A stretch of 64,000 bases of DNA, from positions 13,351,001-13,415,000 of the forward strand of contig CM034413.1 of assembly GCA_019925095.2 (NCBI GenBank). Reading direction: 5' to 3'. A program made the position numbers and the translations under genes. Of the stretch, positions 1 to 9,704 are shown piece after piece. Each line of letters begins with the position of its first letter. The first letter of the stretch is position 1. Below the pieces are notes generated by a model. It ran no database searches, had not been told where the DNA came from, and saw only the letters and a program-made list of their open reading frames with translations. This DNA comes from Dendrolimus kikuchii. Taxonomy: Eukaryota; Arthropoda; Insecta; Lepidoptera; Lasiocampidae.

Positions 1-348
1 GTGTGAGCGGGACGGGTGATGGGCGAGCGAGATAGAGCAACTGTTAATATGTGCGCTCCCGCGTTGCGCGTGCCAGTAGTTCGTTGTCCGCTGCGATGAC
101 TAGAATTATGCAGCTCCTACATCATCTTTCACACCATACATTCATCTATTTTTTGATCTACCTTTACATTTACATTGGTCAATCTTGCAATTTACATTCT
201 TTTTATCTAGTGACTTTCATCCCTCATCATTATATGTTCATAAGGTTTTAGTCTTCTTCCTCTCGATTTTTCAGTCGCTAACCATTGGCGTAAAGACGTT
301 ACTTGTACGGAGCTAATGTTAAATTTAAACAGTAGTAAGGCATAATAT
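1..348. other. unassigned sequence
   Basis: The first ~110 bases are GC-rich, with several CGCG-type words, and the rest is AT-rich. I see no coding frame, RNA gene or known repeat. The short open frame at 51-251 is low-complexity and is not supported as a gene. Confidence 0.4.
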
Positions 349-440
349 TTTCTTAAGTTTTCGCGACTTGTATACATAATAAAACTACGTTTTAACGGTT
401 TTAAGCGCGGTAATTTTATTTGATTTTGGTTTTTTCAATA
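349..440 (+). repeat. family Q repeat fragment
   Basis: This shares its core (CTACGTTTTAACGGTTTTAA followed by a GCGCGG word) with copies at 2525, 23066, 36870 and 41150. It is a partial copy. The longest copy, at 41150, continues into a stretch with a TTTCGGCCACTTTTCAGTAG word. Identity is unknown; a retroelement end is possible. Confidence 0.6.
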
Positions 441-524
441 GAGAATATGGTTGGCAAGTACCACCACCTGTTTGAGATCCAATTATCAAAACTATTAAGA
501 CCCAAACCCAGCAAAAACCTCAAA

Positions 525-690
525 ATAAAAAATTTAATTTCGGAAACGTATTTTCTCCGTTATTTACTATGGTCTGGATGTTTGGGATCGGCCTCAGAGT
601 AGTCCGTTGTATATTACCCATAACACAAGCGTAACTTGCTTAATTTGGGGATATACAATATGTGTGTTGGTCTAAAAAAAATATATATAT
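525..690 (+). repeat. 3' part of a tRNA-derived SINE (family S)
   Basis: This matches, in opposite orientation, the 3' part of the SINE at 35368-35625, including the ACGTATTTTCTCCGTTATTT-like and GGTCTGGATG segments. The tRNA-like head is missing, so this copy is truncated. Confidence 0.6.
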
Positions 691-1195
691 ATATTTCTTC
701 TGTTCTTATGTTTGTCACTGTATTAAAAAAATAAAAAAAAATAGGGATCACTTTTATTACGTAAATGGTAAATGTCTAAAGAAAAATTGGCTTTAATTCC
801 ACTTGGAAGATTTGACCTAAACAAACTAACTAACAAAAAAGTAAAGAAAAGCTCGTAAACAAGTGTTTGTTGGAGATTTAATTGGGTAATAGTGAGTTAA
901 GACGACGCAAACATAGTTCGTTTGACGCGACTCGGACATTTATTCTCCTACTTTTTATGTTACAACTGCCGTAGAGTCGACGTTAACAAGCGAAATGAAC
1001 TTGACATAACGACGGGCGATAAATACAGCTGTTTGTTTGTTTGCTTTGACATTGTGACCTATGAATCTCCTCCGGGGATATTTTCCAACTTGTTAATCTA
1101 TTGTATTATAACAAGAAATATATTCAAATTCAAAAGTTTTTATTCATAATCAGTTCCACTGGAGATCGCGTTTTGAAGATCTTACGTATAAGTTA
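691..1195. other. AT-rich, no recognised feature
   Basis: A-rich tracts and short open frames only. No domain, repeat family or RNA structure is recognised. Confidence 0.4.
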
Positions 1196-1197
1196 AA

Positions 1198-1290
1198 ATT
1201 TAATTGTACTTCCTGGTCTATGTAAACCGCTTCGCAACGTGTTGTTGCTGTTAAGGAGAAGAAGCGGCAACAAACTCCCCAGCAACACGT
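1198..1290 (+). repeat. repeat fragment ending in AGCAACACGTCTAG
   Basis: This shares the words CCGCTTCGCAAC, GAAGAAGCGGCAA and CCCCAGCAACACGTCTAG with copies at 47460-47555 and, more diverged, 3060-3165 and 41365-41440. In the last two places it follows family Q sequence, so it is probably the distal part of the same element. Confidence 0.55.
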
Positions 1291-1407
1291 CTAGCTCAAA
1301 AATGGTTTTTCTTTATATTTCTTCTTTTGAATTCTTTTGAAGAATTGATGAAGTTGTAGCAAAAAGTGTTCATTCAATAAGACAAAAACACAATAAAATA
1401 AAATATT

Positions 1408-1759
1408 ATACATACATACATAACTTCACGCCAGTTCCCTTGCGGGGTAGGCACGAACAACTCACTTGCTTCTTTGACATTCATAACTCTTGTCATGCAC
1501 GCTCGTCTGTTCTTAAGGCTCCTGACATCACCTTCTGCTAGTACACGATCAATTTGATCATGGAAGGTGTGTCGTGGCCTTCCACGACTTCTGCATCCAT
1601 CCACTTTTGCATTGTATATCTGTTTAGTCATTCTTTCCACATGCCAGAACCACCGGAGCATTCCTTTCCTTACCTTCACCCCGACACTCTCTTTCAGACC
1701 AACTCTCTTTCTTACTTCGGTATTACGAACGCGGTCCGCGAGCGTCACTCCGCAGATTT
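1408..1759 (-). mobile_element. RTE-A LINE 3' end, internally deleted
   Basis: The minus strand reads the C-terminal region of an RTE/BovB-like reverse transcriptase (TLADRVRNTEVRKRV, then RSRGRPRHTFHDQIDRV) and ends in a (TATG)n tail at the left. Two deletions are visible against intact sister copies. One is an in-frame loss after HVERM. The other is ~31 nt after KEASE; it removes the usual end and shifts the last residues into another frame. The copy is 5' truncated within the usual ICGVTLADR region. No clear TSD is seen. Confidence 0.85.
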
Positions 1760-2089
1760 CCGCGGAAAAAAATCTTAATTATGAAAATTATAGTCGTACG
1801 CTCTCGTCCTTGACTATTCACTTATTATCGTTCAATTAACTGCCGGATAGTGTTTATGGAACGTCAGAATATTTAGGCACCACCATTCATACATACGGGT
1901 GTAGCGAAATTTGTTTGTTTGTATGACGCGAGATGAAGCAGATCGTGTGTTATTCAGCAAGTTGCTATTAATTGATTTTCATTGTTAAGGTGGTTTGTAA
2001 TGTTTCTTTGAGGTTCAGAATTTATATACCGTACTAGTTTATATTGGTATTCTTTATATTTTTTTATTGCGATTTCTTGTGGGATAAAG
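1760..2089. other. unassigned AT-rich stretch
   Basis: No gene or repeat recognised. Confidence 0.35.
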
Positions 2090-2350
2090 AGAATAGGATA
2101 GGGGGATGAAAGAGGGGATATGGAGGGGTAACTGGACCATCGGAACTCCTACTCATCGCACGAAACACTATAGCTTAAGGCTAACCGTTTTTTCACACCG
2201 ATATTTCGTGAGAGCGTGATGTCCTTAAGATATGAGCTTTTTAAAAAAGGATTCTTAAAATTCCTTTGAGGCCGGCAGCATTGTAAATATGCATAGGTGA
2301 CGGTAATCACTTTCCATCAGGTGGGCCACCACCCTGTCTACTGTACTTTA
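2090..2350. repeat. two fragments of the family V / P 3'-end type
   Basis: Bases 2090-2175 resemble the minus-sense segment at 35237-35345 (GGGGATGAAAG to a CTCATCGCACGAAAC word). Bases 2265-2350 carry a plus-sense degenerate copy of the shared 3' end (GGTGACGGTAATCACTTTCC, then CATCAGGTGGGCC). Both are diverged. Confidence 0.5.
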
Positions 2351-2524
2351 ACAGTGAAAAAGAAAATTAAAAAATACGAAAGTAGATCTGTTTCGTTGTT
2401 ATTTTTTGCCTAAAACTTTGGTGAGTAGATAGATTGTATAGCCTGGGGAAAAGCGTAGGTTCTATTTTGTTTCAAAAAATTGATATGGAGATTATAAAAA
2501 AAGGGGATGAACATCTTTATGGAC

Positions 2525-3180
2525 AACCTATAATTTCTCACTACGTTTAAACGGTTTGAAGCGCGGCATTTTATTTAAATTTAATTTTGACGTTCCTTGG
2601 CTTAGCTGTGATCACAGAAGACAAAGATGTCCCCGTATCAATGAGTAATGTTATAATTTTTATGTCGCTTACCCCCTTGTTATTTTTAATTATTAAATTT
2701 TGATTTATGGTCTTTTTTTATTTATTTTTTTATTGCAGGAGCTCAGCAGACAGGCAGACGGCCCACTAGATGGAAAGCGGTTACCATTGCCTATGGACAT
2801 TTGCAACACCAAAGTTGCTACAAAAGCGCTGCTGCTCTCTTAAGGGAGATTGGAACCTGGTCACTAATGCCGGAACACAACTCAAGGTTGTTATGGCGAC
2901 ATACTTCAGACCAGGGGTGGTAGCCACCCGGTTGGGCAAATGCCCTACCACCTGGCTGTGGGTTGTTAAGTCGCATCTTACGACAGGCCGCCCGGCCGCA
3001 GGAAATTGTATTATTTCTCCGTTCCTGCACGGATGAAATTACTTTACTTTACTATTTACTCTATGGGAGCCTAATCTAATTTTCCACCGCTTCGTAACAC
3101 GTTTAGGCTTGAAGAAGCGGCGCAAGAAACTCTTCAGCAACATGCCTAGCTGTACTAGACGCGAAAATTGCAGAGAATAC
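2525..3180 (+). repeat. family Q repeat split by a P element
   Basis: The left part (to ~2711) and right part (from ~3035) align with one continuous stretch at 41150-41450. That stretch runs from the ACGTTT core through GATCACNGAAGACAAAGATG to CTCTATGGGAGCCT. The intervening block is a P element in reverse orientation, so P inserted after the Q copy was in place. Confidence 0.65.
2712..3034 (-). mobile_element. P-family short interspersed element
   Basis: A near full-length copy whose minus strand starts ATCCGTGCAGGAACGGAG and ends in the shared CTGTCTGCTGA segment plus CAATAAAAA and A-rich tail (poly-T at left). The ~90-codon open frame inside is not a recognised protein. The same frame recurs because the repeat recurs. 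Confidence 0.85.
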
Positions 3181-3640
3181 TATATAATTTCTCATGTACA
3201 CAAAAATTTATATATCAGTTTAACAGTTCAAACATTTGTACATACAGGAACGTTTATATCTTAGTATAGACAGAATTTAACCTTCCGGATAGAGGCGTAG
3301 GTTTCTTCTAAGTATTTGCTCGCCCACTCGGCCCGCCCGTCTCCCTCCGGCCTTGGGCCGCACCCCGACTGAATCTCCGCAGTTCGCCCCATGATACTCC
3401 CACAGGCATTGCCTTAACACTATACTAATATTGTCCGACCATGAATCAAAGTCATGTCTGCGTATCGGAACACCCTTACATCGTATCTACCTTTAATGTA
3501 TTAAATGTGGCAGTGTATTTATATCGGTGTTTAAGCAGCTATCTAAATGGAGTTCGGTATGTTGATGATGATCACATTTTTGATGATATACATATCGGCT
3601 CTTTGCTTCAGTGACTTGACAAGTCCGACAAACCGTTTTT
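3181..3640. other. unassigned, with a GC-rich patch
   Basis: Bases ~3310-3420 are markedly GC-rich (CCCGCCCGTCTCCCTCCGG) against an AT-rich background. This may be debris of a LINE 3' region, but no frame is supported. Confidence 0.3.
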
Positions 3641-4263
3641 CTTTTATTTTTTTATTTATTTGGCACACAAAAAAAGAAACAGCTAAAAGTTACATATTTC
3701 ATATTATGTATAAATTATTAGGTCTAAGCTGTAACTCTAAACATGTGAGCACATAACCGTGGCTGGCGTCAATATGTGGACATGTTCAAAATGTCAATTT
3801 TACAGGGGCGCAATTTTAAAGTTTGACTAGTAATGATAAATCGTGTTATTCTATTATTACCAAAGGAAACATGTTAAGAAGTTATGAATATTTCGGACTG
3901 TCAATTTTTTTCCTATAATAACACAGGCGTAGGAAGCGTCTAAACGAATAAAAAAAAAGATGTATGTCTTTTAATCAATTACTTCACAATCAATTTACAA
4001 TTACTTCTTAATCATAATTAATTTTAATCATGAGTGTGCAATCAAGTGCCTTAATTGTTATGAGACAATATCGCCAAACGGAATAGTGGACGGGATGCTA
4101 CTCCGATAGAGTGCTATCCGGAGTGATCGGTGCCAGACTGTCTGGCTGAATGCTCCATATTGGAATATATTCAATCAAGTATGATAATTACAGTGCTATG
4201 AATTTTGTTATGTACTTTGTGAACATTTTCTATATAGTATTAAGCTTACGTTATATGTAGTTA
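3641..4263. other. unassigned; short dispersed repeat at left
   Basis: The TTTATTTATTTGGCACAC word at 3650 recurs at 36810. A perfect palindrome GCCAGACTGTCTGGC lies near 4132 and an almost identical one (GCCAGACCGTCTGGC) near 12064. Otherwise nothing is recognised. Confidence 0.35.
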
Positions 4264-4498
4264 CTAGCTGTGCCCGCGACGCCGTCCGCGTGGAATTTGT
4301 TTTCAAAGCGATTTTGAAACATTTTTCATTGCTGCTCCGCTGCTATTGGTATTAGCGTGATGATATATAGCCTAAAGCCTTCCTCGATAAATGGGCTATC
4401 CAACACTGAAAGAATTTTTCAAATCAGACCAGTAGTTCCTGAGATTAGCACGTTTAAACAAACAAATAAACTGTTCAGCTTTATATATTAGTATAAGA
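4264..4498 (-). mobile_element. Helitron-like element, family H2
   Basis: Read on the minus strand, it begins TCTTATACTAATATATAAAG after an A. It ends with a GC-rich hairpin region (CGCGGACGGCGTCGCGGGC) about ten bases before CTAG, followed by T. A|TC...CTAG|T with a subterminal 3' hairpin is the non-autonomous Helitron hallmark. No Rep/helicase coding is present (235 bp). Related copies lie at 43346, 35661, 16766 and 44190. Confidence 0.75.
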
Positions 4499-4761
4499 TA
4501 TGAAACTATGTAAGTAATTGCATTCGATGTGTAACTTTGACAATTGTGAAAATAAGTAGTTGTATTCCGGCCTACATTAGCCGTTTAAAGATGGCGCCAC
4601 TTTACGATATCGACCGTTCACAAAACTTGGTGGGTTTTAGCGCGAAAATATAAAAATGGCCGGCGCTTGTTGAAAACGATAATCCGATGGCGGCCCAATT
4701 CACCAGTAAATGTCAGAGTGAAGTATATGGTCGATGAGTGGAATTGTGTTTAGATCTCTCT

Positions 4762-5080
4762 ATCCGTGCAGGAACGGAGAAAGAATACAATTTCCTGCGT
4801 TGGGGCGGCCTGTCGTAAGAGGCGACAAAACAACCCACAGCCAGGTGGTAAGGCATTTTCCCGACTGGATGGCTACCACCCCTGGTCTAAAGTATGTCGC
4901 CATAACAACCTTGAGTTGTGTTCCGGCATTAGTGACCAGGTTCCAGTCTCCCTTAAGAGAGCAGCAGCGCATTTGTAGCACCTTTGGTGTTGCAAATGTC
5001 CATAGGCGATGGTAACCGCTTTCCATCGAGTGGGCCGTCTGCCTGTCTGCTGAACTCCAGCAATAAAAAATAAAAAAAAT
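4762..5080 (+). mobile_element. P-family short interspersed element
   Basis: Full-length copy from ATCCGTGCAGGAACGGAG to the CAATAAAAAATAAAAAAAA tail. It carries the internal palindrome-like GTCGTAAGAGGCGAC and the shared 3' segment GGCGATGGTAACCGCTTTCC. No convincing target-site duplication is found around it. Confidence 0.88.
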
Positions 5081-5545
5081 GATGTGAAAAGTGAAATAAA
5101 GTGTGGAGATCGTGCATTGTACTTTTCAGAAGTTCGGCATTACACAGAAGTAGGGTTGCCATCCGTTAGAGTTTCCCCGGATTTGTCGCCGACTGGGCGT
5201 AACTATGTTCTAAATCTCAGCCTTTCCAACACAAACAATAGCGCAGGGTCGACAGGGAGGAGAGGGTTTTTAGTGGGTATTGGGGTTGCTCGCCCGTGCA
5301 GCAACGCTCGGAGTCTTCCACACTGTTCTGCGACGTCGATCGCGGACGGAGCACCGCCAAGAGCATACTATTGCTGCAGTGTTATCGCCCCCGACCGACG
5401 CGTGTCGTTCCCCTAGCAACGACCCAGTTTGTGCGTAAATCGGTTAAGCATTTTCCCTCGCCTCAAAACAATAAAAAAAAATCCCCGGATTTGTCGTAGT
5501 TTAGAGGGCGTCTGGGCGGGGTTTCATTTGTAGTCCGAGTTTAAC
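5081..5545. other. region with two related CCCCGGATTTGTC segments
   Basis: The word TCCCCGGATTTGTCG appears at ~5174 and ~5482, which suggests two fragments of one repeat. The GC-rich open frames here (5084-5416, 5296-5499) overlap one another and match nothing I recognise. Confidence 0.35.
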
Positions 5546-6439
5546 AGACCGAGATCCGGCCGCAAGATTACTACGTTCATGTGTTATTTAATTAAAATCT
5601 AGTTTTTATAAATAATTTTATATGGGGGAATACATAGTTGCTAGGTTGCCTATAAAAATGTGGCCGCTAGTATTTTTAATTAAAATAATATTAGTTTGAT
5701 ATTTTTGGAATAAATTCATTCACTTGTTTTTAAAGTAAATTATGTAAAAATGGCCGCAAATAGGGGTTGCAGCTGTTAAATATTAATTAAAGTGAAAGAG
5801 AGTTAACGCGCTACGTCCTTGGTTAGCGAAATGCAGCGTAGCGTCCCTCGTAGCGCGCTATCTTTAACAACTGGCAACCCCTGTTTGCGGCCACTTTTAT
5901 ATAGGCAACCCTATTCCATCATGCACAGACAAAAATTCGCTTTAACTTGATATATAATTTATTTTAAAAACAAGTGAAAGAATTTGGAAAGTGGCATGTG
6001 GAAAGAATGCATGATAAAAGAATGAATAAACAGATATACAATGCAAAAGTGGATGGATGCAGAAGTCGTGGAAGGCCACGAGACACCTTCCATGATCAAA
6101 TTGATCGTGTACTAGCAGAAGGTGATGTCAGGAGCCTTAAGAACAGACGAGCGTGCACGACAAGAGTTATGAATGTCAAAGAAGCAAGTGAGGTGTGTAA
6201 GAATAAGCCTAAATGGCGCTCTGTTGTTCGTGCCTACCCCGCAAGGGAACTGGCGTGAAGTTATGTATGTATGTATGTATGTGAAAGAATTTTTTCCCAA
6301 TAGTATTATTTTAATTAAAAATACTAGCGGCCACATTTTTATAGGCAACCTAGCAAAAAATGTATTCTCTCATATATAATTATGTACAAAAACTAGATTT
6401 TAACATGAACGTAGTAATCCTGCGGCCGGATCTCGGTCT
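5546..6439. mobile_element. foldback (long inverted repeat) element carrying an RTE-A insertion
   Basis: The left arm (5546 to ~5740) is the reverse complement of the right arm (~5945-6439), from AGACCGAGATCCGGCCGCA through GCTAGGTTGCCTATAAAAAT and GTGGCCGCTAGTATTTTTAA. Inside them is a second, inner inverted repeat (GGCCGCAAATAGGGGTTGC at 5752 pairing with 5874-5892). The whole thing is therefore a nested hairpin. The right arm is interrupted by an RTE-A LINE at 5985-6280. The arms hold no transposase. Confidence 0.85.
5985..6280 (+). mobile_element. RTE-A LINE 3' end inside a foldback element
   Basis: A 5'-truncated LINE tail encoding the reverse-transcriptase C-terminus. Its open frame runs to 6258 with GRPRDTFHDQIDRVLAEGDV and ends YPARELA, then an AAGTTATG(TATG)n tail. 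The insertion duplicates GTGAAAGAATT (5974-5984 and 6281-6291). The unoccupied site is visible in the opposite foldback arm near 5715. Confidence 0.92.
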
Positions 6440-6879
6440 ACAAAAACTTCAAGTCATGGGCCGCCGCCGCGCGATGCGCCGCGGTTAACCGACGAACCGA
6501 CTCGCTTGATTTACCGCAAGTCGCAGTTGCCAGGGTGCGCACTTCGACTTCGCTGCAGTGACACTGGCTGCCGAGTCGCCAAATAAAAAGTTGCTATATG
6601 ACATTTTGAACTGTCCTGGTTGCCAATTTATAGAGATGACAACCCCACACAGAAGCAATACTCTATTTGCTAACACGGTTTTTTTGTATGATGCACGGTG
6701 CTAAGTGTATGCAGACCGAGAAAGCAGTGGCTTGGAAGGGCTCAGGCGCAATTATCGGCGCCCTTGACCTAGGTTCTGACGAGCCACGCCGCTTCGCAAT
6801 TACGTAAGGAATGACTTCAGAGCTACGCGACATTAATATGCAAGGAAAAGGGGGAAATGAAGGTTAGAAATGTATATTT
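6440..6879. other. unassigned, GC-rich at left
   Basis: Bases 6445-6560 are GC-rich (GGGCCGCCGCCGCGCGATGC). Nothing is recognised; no supported coding frame. Confidence 0.3.
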
Positions 6880-7615
6880 TACGGGCAGTTTGAAAAATCA
6901 GGTCACTATGAATAATGACCGGTCTGTATACATAATGTCCGTATCAAGTGGGCAATATAAGTAAAACTGCACGATTAATCACTTTCCCGGTCAGTATGAA
7001 TAGTGACTACTCGTATCTTGGACAATATAATAAAACTGATGAATTGAAGTTTTCTTGTTTATTAAATGACATTAAACTTACATAATTTTCTGTCACTTTC
7101 ATTTTATTATGACTTGGTTGAAGGGTAGTGATGTCATTACGATAAATGTTAACCAATCCATATGTCAATAATATTGATTTTTAAATACTAAAGTCGTGAG
7201 GGGCCGAGAGAACAGTGACTTAGATGAAGTTAGAAAGTTAGCTTTAGACCAGAACAGATTAGACACCATTTATTCATTGATAACTATTTAAACGATGGTT
7301 ATATATCGGTTGTGACATTCGCCGGTCGCTGTAGTTCAGCAGTATCACTGCGGACTAAGATGTCGCTGCGTGCGCTCGCAGCCCTCCCGACGCGAGCGCC
7401 CCATACCCGTCTCACGGCACGACCGAATTTATCGCATTGCCCGGCTAGAAGTAGGGAAGTATTCATACTGCCCAGTCTAAGTGATAAATTCAAGTTACTT
7501 CAAATCATGCTTCTTGAAAGGGACCACGGGCCGTCAGGCATTATTGACAATGTAATAAATTTATTCACTTGGTCATTATTTATAATGATCGGTCCATAGT
7601 AATACTGCCCGGTTA
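6880..7615. mobile_element. candidate DNA element with inverted ends and repeated palindromes
   Basis: The left end (CGGGCAGTTT, then GGTCACTATGAATAATGACC) is mirrored at the right end (GGTCATTATTTATAATGATC, then ATACTGCCCGG). A further CGGTCAGTATGAATAGTGAC lies at ~6989. Each GGTCA..TGACC word is itself nearly palindromic. The ~730 bp interior has no transposase frame. Family unknown; a MITE-type element is the best guess. Confidence 0.5.
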
Positions 7616-7981
7616 ATCAAATTGCCGGTAACATATATATTCTTACTATATGACGGCTTCTGTGATTGAGTGAGCTGAGCCTATGCCGGCCTACGTCACT
7701 GCCGGCGCTGAAGCTTTCATAAACGAACTCTCCGCTATTTCATATGATCTGGGTATCTGGGATAGGCGCCAGAGTGGTGGTGGTAGTGGACAGACAGACC
7801 CTTACACATAATAATTGTTTGATGATGTTGAAATGATATTTTTTTTAGGCTACAGAACCGTAGAAGCGCGTGTAGACGGCACCGTCGCCGCTCTGCTTTT
7901 TGGTGCATTACTCTATATATGTGAACGTTGTCCATCCTCATTTAGAGCCGCTCCATCGCTAAAGCACGCTCGATAGTGAAA
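7616..7981. other. unassigned
   Basis: No gene or repeat recognised. Confidence 0.3.
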
Positions 7982-8040
7982 GTGCGGCGGCGGCGCCGTA
8001 GAAATGCGGCGGCGGCGCCGTAGAAGCGCGGCGACGACGC
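7982..8040. repeat. GC-rich 22-bp tandem repeat
   Basis: About 2.7 copies of a 22-bp unit (GCGGCGGCGGCGCCGTAGAA core) at 7982-8003, 8004-8025 and a partial third. It is strongly GC-rich in an AT-rich setting. Confidence 0.8.
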
Positions 8041-8095
8041 TAACTAAAATCGCACTTGAATATTTAATTTAGAACCAACGAATTCAGTAAACTAA

Positions 8096-8122
8096 TGTTC
8101 ACAGTATAGTATACTGTGAACA
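8096..8122. repeat. 27-bp perfect palindrome at an insertion junction
   Basis: TGTTCACAGTATA is followed by G and its exact reverse complement. It spans the target flank, the left TSD (8103-8113) and the first nine bases of the RTE-A copy that starts at 8114. Confidence 0.9.
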
Positions 8123-8862
8123 AAACAAAGGTTATGGTGTTTGAAAGAGAAGTAACCAGAACGAATGCAAGAATAATGGTCGATGATGTTATGCTGGAGC
8201 AAGTGAATGAGTTTGTATATCTTGGATGTGCTTTTAGCAGGGATGGAAGGTACACCGCTGATATAGAAAGAAGAGTGAATTTGGGGAATAGTTTGAATGG
8301 AGCGTTAGAAAAACTTCTAGGCGCTAAGAACCTCAGCCAGAAGGCCCAGCTCGCCGTACACAACGCGATGCTGGTACCTACGCTCACGTATGGAAGCGAG
8401 AGTTGGGTATGGAAGAGAGAGCATGAAAGTAGAGTAAACGCGGTCGAGATGCGAGCACTGCGCAAAATCTGCGGAGTGACGCTCGCGGACCGCGTTCGTA
8501 ATATTGAAGTAAGAAAGAGAGTTGGTCTGAAAGAAAGTGTCGGGGTAAAGGTAAGAAAAGGAATGCTCCGGTGGTTTAAACATGTGGAAAGAATGCATGA
8601 TGAAAGAATGACTAAACAAATATACAATGCAAAAGTGGACGGATGCAGAAGTCGTGGAAGGCCACGACACACCTTCCATGATCAAATTGATCGTGTACTA
8701 GCAGAAGGTGATGTCGGGAGCCTTGAGAACAGACGAGCGTGCATGACAAGAGTTATGAATGTCAAAGAAGCAAGTGAGGTGTGTAAGAATAAGCCTAAAT
8801 GGCGCTCTGTTGTTCGTGCCTACCCCGCAAGGGAACTGGCGTGAAGTTATGTATGTATGTAT
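8114..8862 (+). mobile_element. RTE-A LINE, longest copy in the window
   Basis: A 749-bp 5'-truncated element with a perfect TSD AGTATAGTATA (8103-8113 and 8863-8873) and a short (TATG)n tail. It carries a single uninterrupted frame (see the CDS at 8116). The near-intact frame and exact TSD point to a young insertion. Confidence 0.93.
8116..8844 (+). CDS. C-terminal fragment of an RTE-like reverse transcriptase (retrotransposon ORF)
   Basis: This open frame of ~242 codons is the C-terminal end of a LINE endonuclease/reverse-transcriptase polyprotein. In order it shows NKTKVMVFERE; then EQVNEFVYLGCAFSRDG (typical of the sequence just after the catalytic palm); then LAVHNAMLVPTLTYGSESWVW (the widely conserved LTYGSE motif). 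After that come RGML-type RKGMLRWFKHVERMHDERM, GRPRHTFHDQIDRV and the terminal YPARELA. The palm with the catalytic YADD box is absent, so this is a 5'-truncated, non-functional copy. The first codon is GTG at the truncation point, so no true start exists. Relative to sisters it reads FKH instead of FGH. The reverse-transcriptase assignment is from family knowledge; the RTE clade placement is likely but unproven. Confidence 0.88.
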   Translation: MNKTKVMVFEREVTRTNARIMVDDVMLEQVNEFVYLGCAFSRDGRYTADIERRVNLGNSLNGALEKLLGAKNLSQKAQLAVHNAMLVPTLTYGSESWVWKREHESRVNAVEMRALRKICGVTLADRVRNIEVRKRVGLKESVGVKVRKGMLRWFKHVERMHDERMTKQIYNAKVDGCRSRGRPRHTFHDQIDRVLAEGDVGSLENRRACMTRVMNVKEASEVCKNKPKWRSVVRAYPARELA

Positions 8863-9101
8863 AGTATAGTATATAATAAATACCCTTTAAAGAATTTCAT
8901 AAAAAAATGTTAAGAGTTTTACTTGAAAACTAACAATGACATACCTTTGGTTTTTGTCAAAGGATTCCTGGAAATTTAGCTGTCCTTTATTCCAGAAATA
9001 TTTCCTTTATCGTGGCTCATGGGGCGTGCCTTTACGGGTTAGATGATGTAATGCCAATTAATGAAAGTACCTATTGTATGTCCATTTAAAATTGACATTT
9101 T

Positions 9102-9387
9102 ATCCGTGCAGGAACGGAGAAAGAATACAATTTCCTGCGTTGGGGCGGCCTGTCGTAATAGGCGATTTAACAACCCACAGCCAAGCGGTAGGGCATTTGC
9201 CCGACTGCTGGTCTAAAGTATGTCGCCATAACAACCTTGAGTTGTGTTCCGGCAATAGTGGCCAGGTTCCAGTCTTCCATAAGAGAGCAGCAGCGCATTT
9301 GTAGCACCTTTGGTGTTGCAAATGTCTATAGGCGATGGTAACCGCTTTCCATCAAGTGGGCCGTCTGCCTGTCTGCTGAAGTCCTGC
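9102..9387 (+). mobile_element. P-family short interspersed element, internally deleted
   Basis: Starts ATCCGTGCAGGAACGGAG and runs to CTGTCTGCTGAAGTCCTGC. It lacks the segment with GATGGCTACCACCCCTGG found in other copies and has lost the AATAAA tail. Confidence 0.85.
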
Positions 9388-9424
9388 TTTAAGTACTGTA
9401 CCACTATATAGTACAGCACTTGTT

Positions 9425-9615
9425 GCCACAATAGTTGTCCCGATGGTCAATTTCCTCCTGCTTCTGTCCCATCTTCTCTAGCCCCTCTATCGCACATATA
9501 AAGGCTGTCAACACGTTAGCTTCGCCCCTGGTGTTGCAACCGTCCATAGGCGACGGTAACCGCTTTCCATCTGGTTAGCCGTCTGCCTGTCTGCTGTACT
9601 CCAGCTATAAAATTA
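9425..9615 (+). repeat. family V element sharing the P-family 3' end
   Basis: The 5' body (CTGTCCCATCTTCTCTAGCC, then AAAGGCTGTCAACACGTTAG) differs from family P. The last ~90 bases (CCATAGGCGACGGTAACCGC, then GTCTGCCTGTCTGCTGTACT) are the same 3' end. A similar body is at 58295-58480 and, reversed, at 35237-35345. Confidence 0.65.
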
Positions 9616-9704
9616 AAGTTGTGTACGTGTGCAGTTCACACGCAGTAGAACTGAAACTTCCGAGAATATACTCACAGTTATTATTTCTCTAACTTTTATT
9701 AATA

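Noticed and set aside
1554..1839. Plus-strand open frames antisense to RTE-A (e.g. reading HFCIVYLFSHSF)
   Set aside because: The same antisense frame recurs opposite every RTE-A copy (8064, 13536, 30665, 37082, 42065, 61752). It is a shadow of the conserved sense frame.
4734..5026. Recurring ~88- and ~70-codon frames in P elements (e.g. CRHNNLELCSGISDQVP)
   Set aside because: They appear only because the repeat recurs. Neither strand shows a known domain, and the frames break in other copies.
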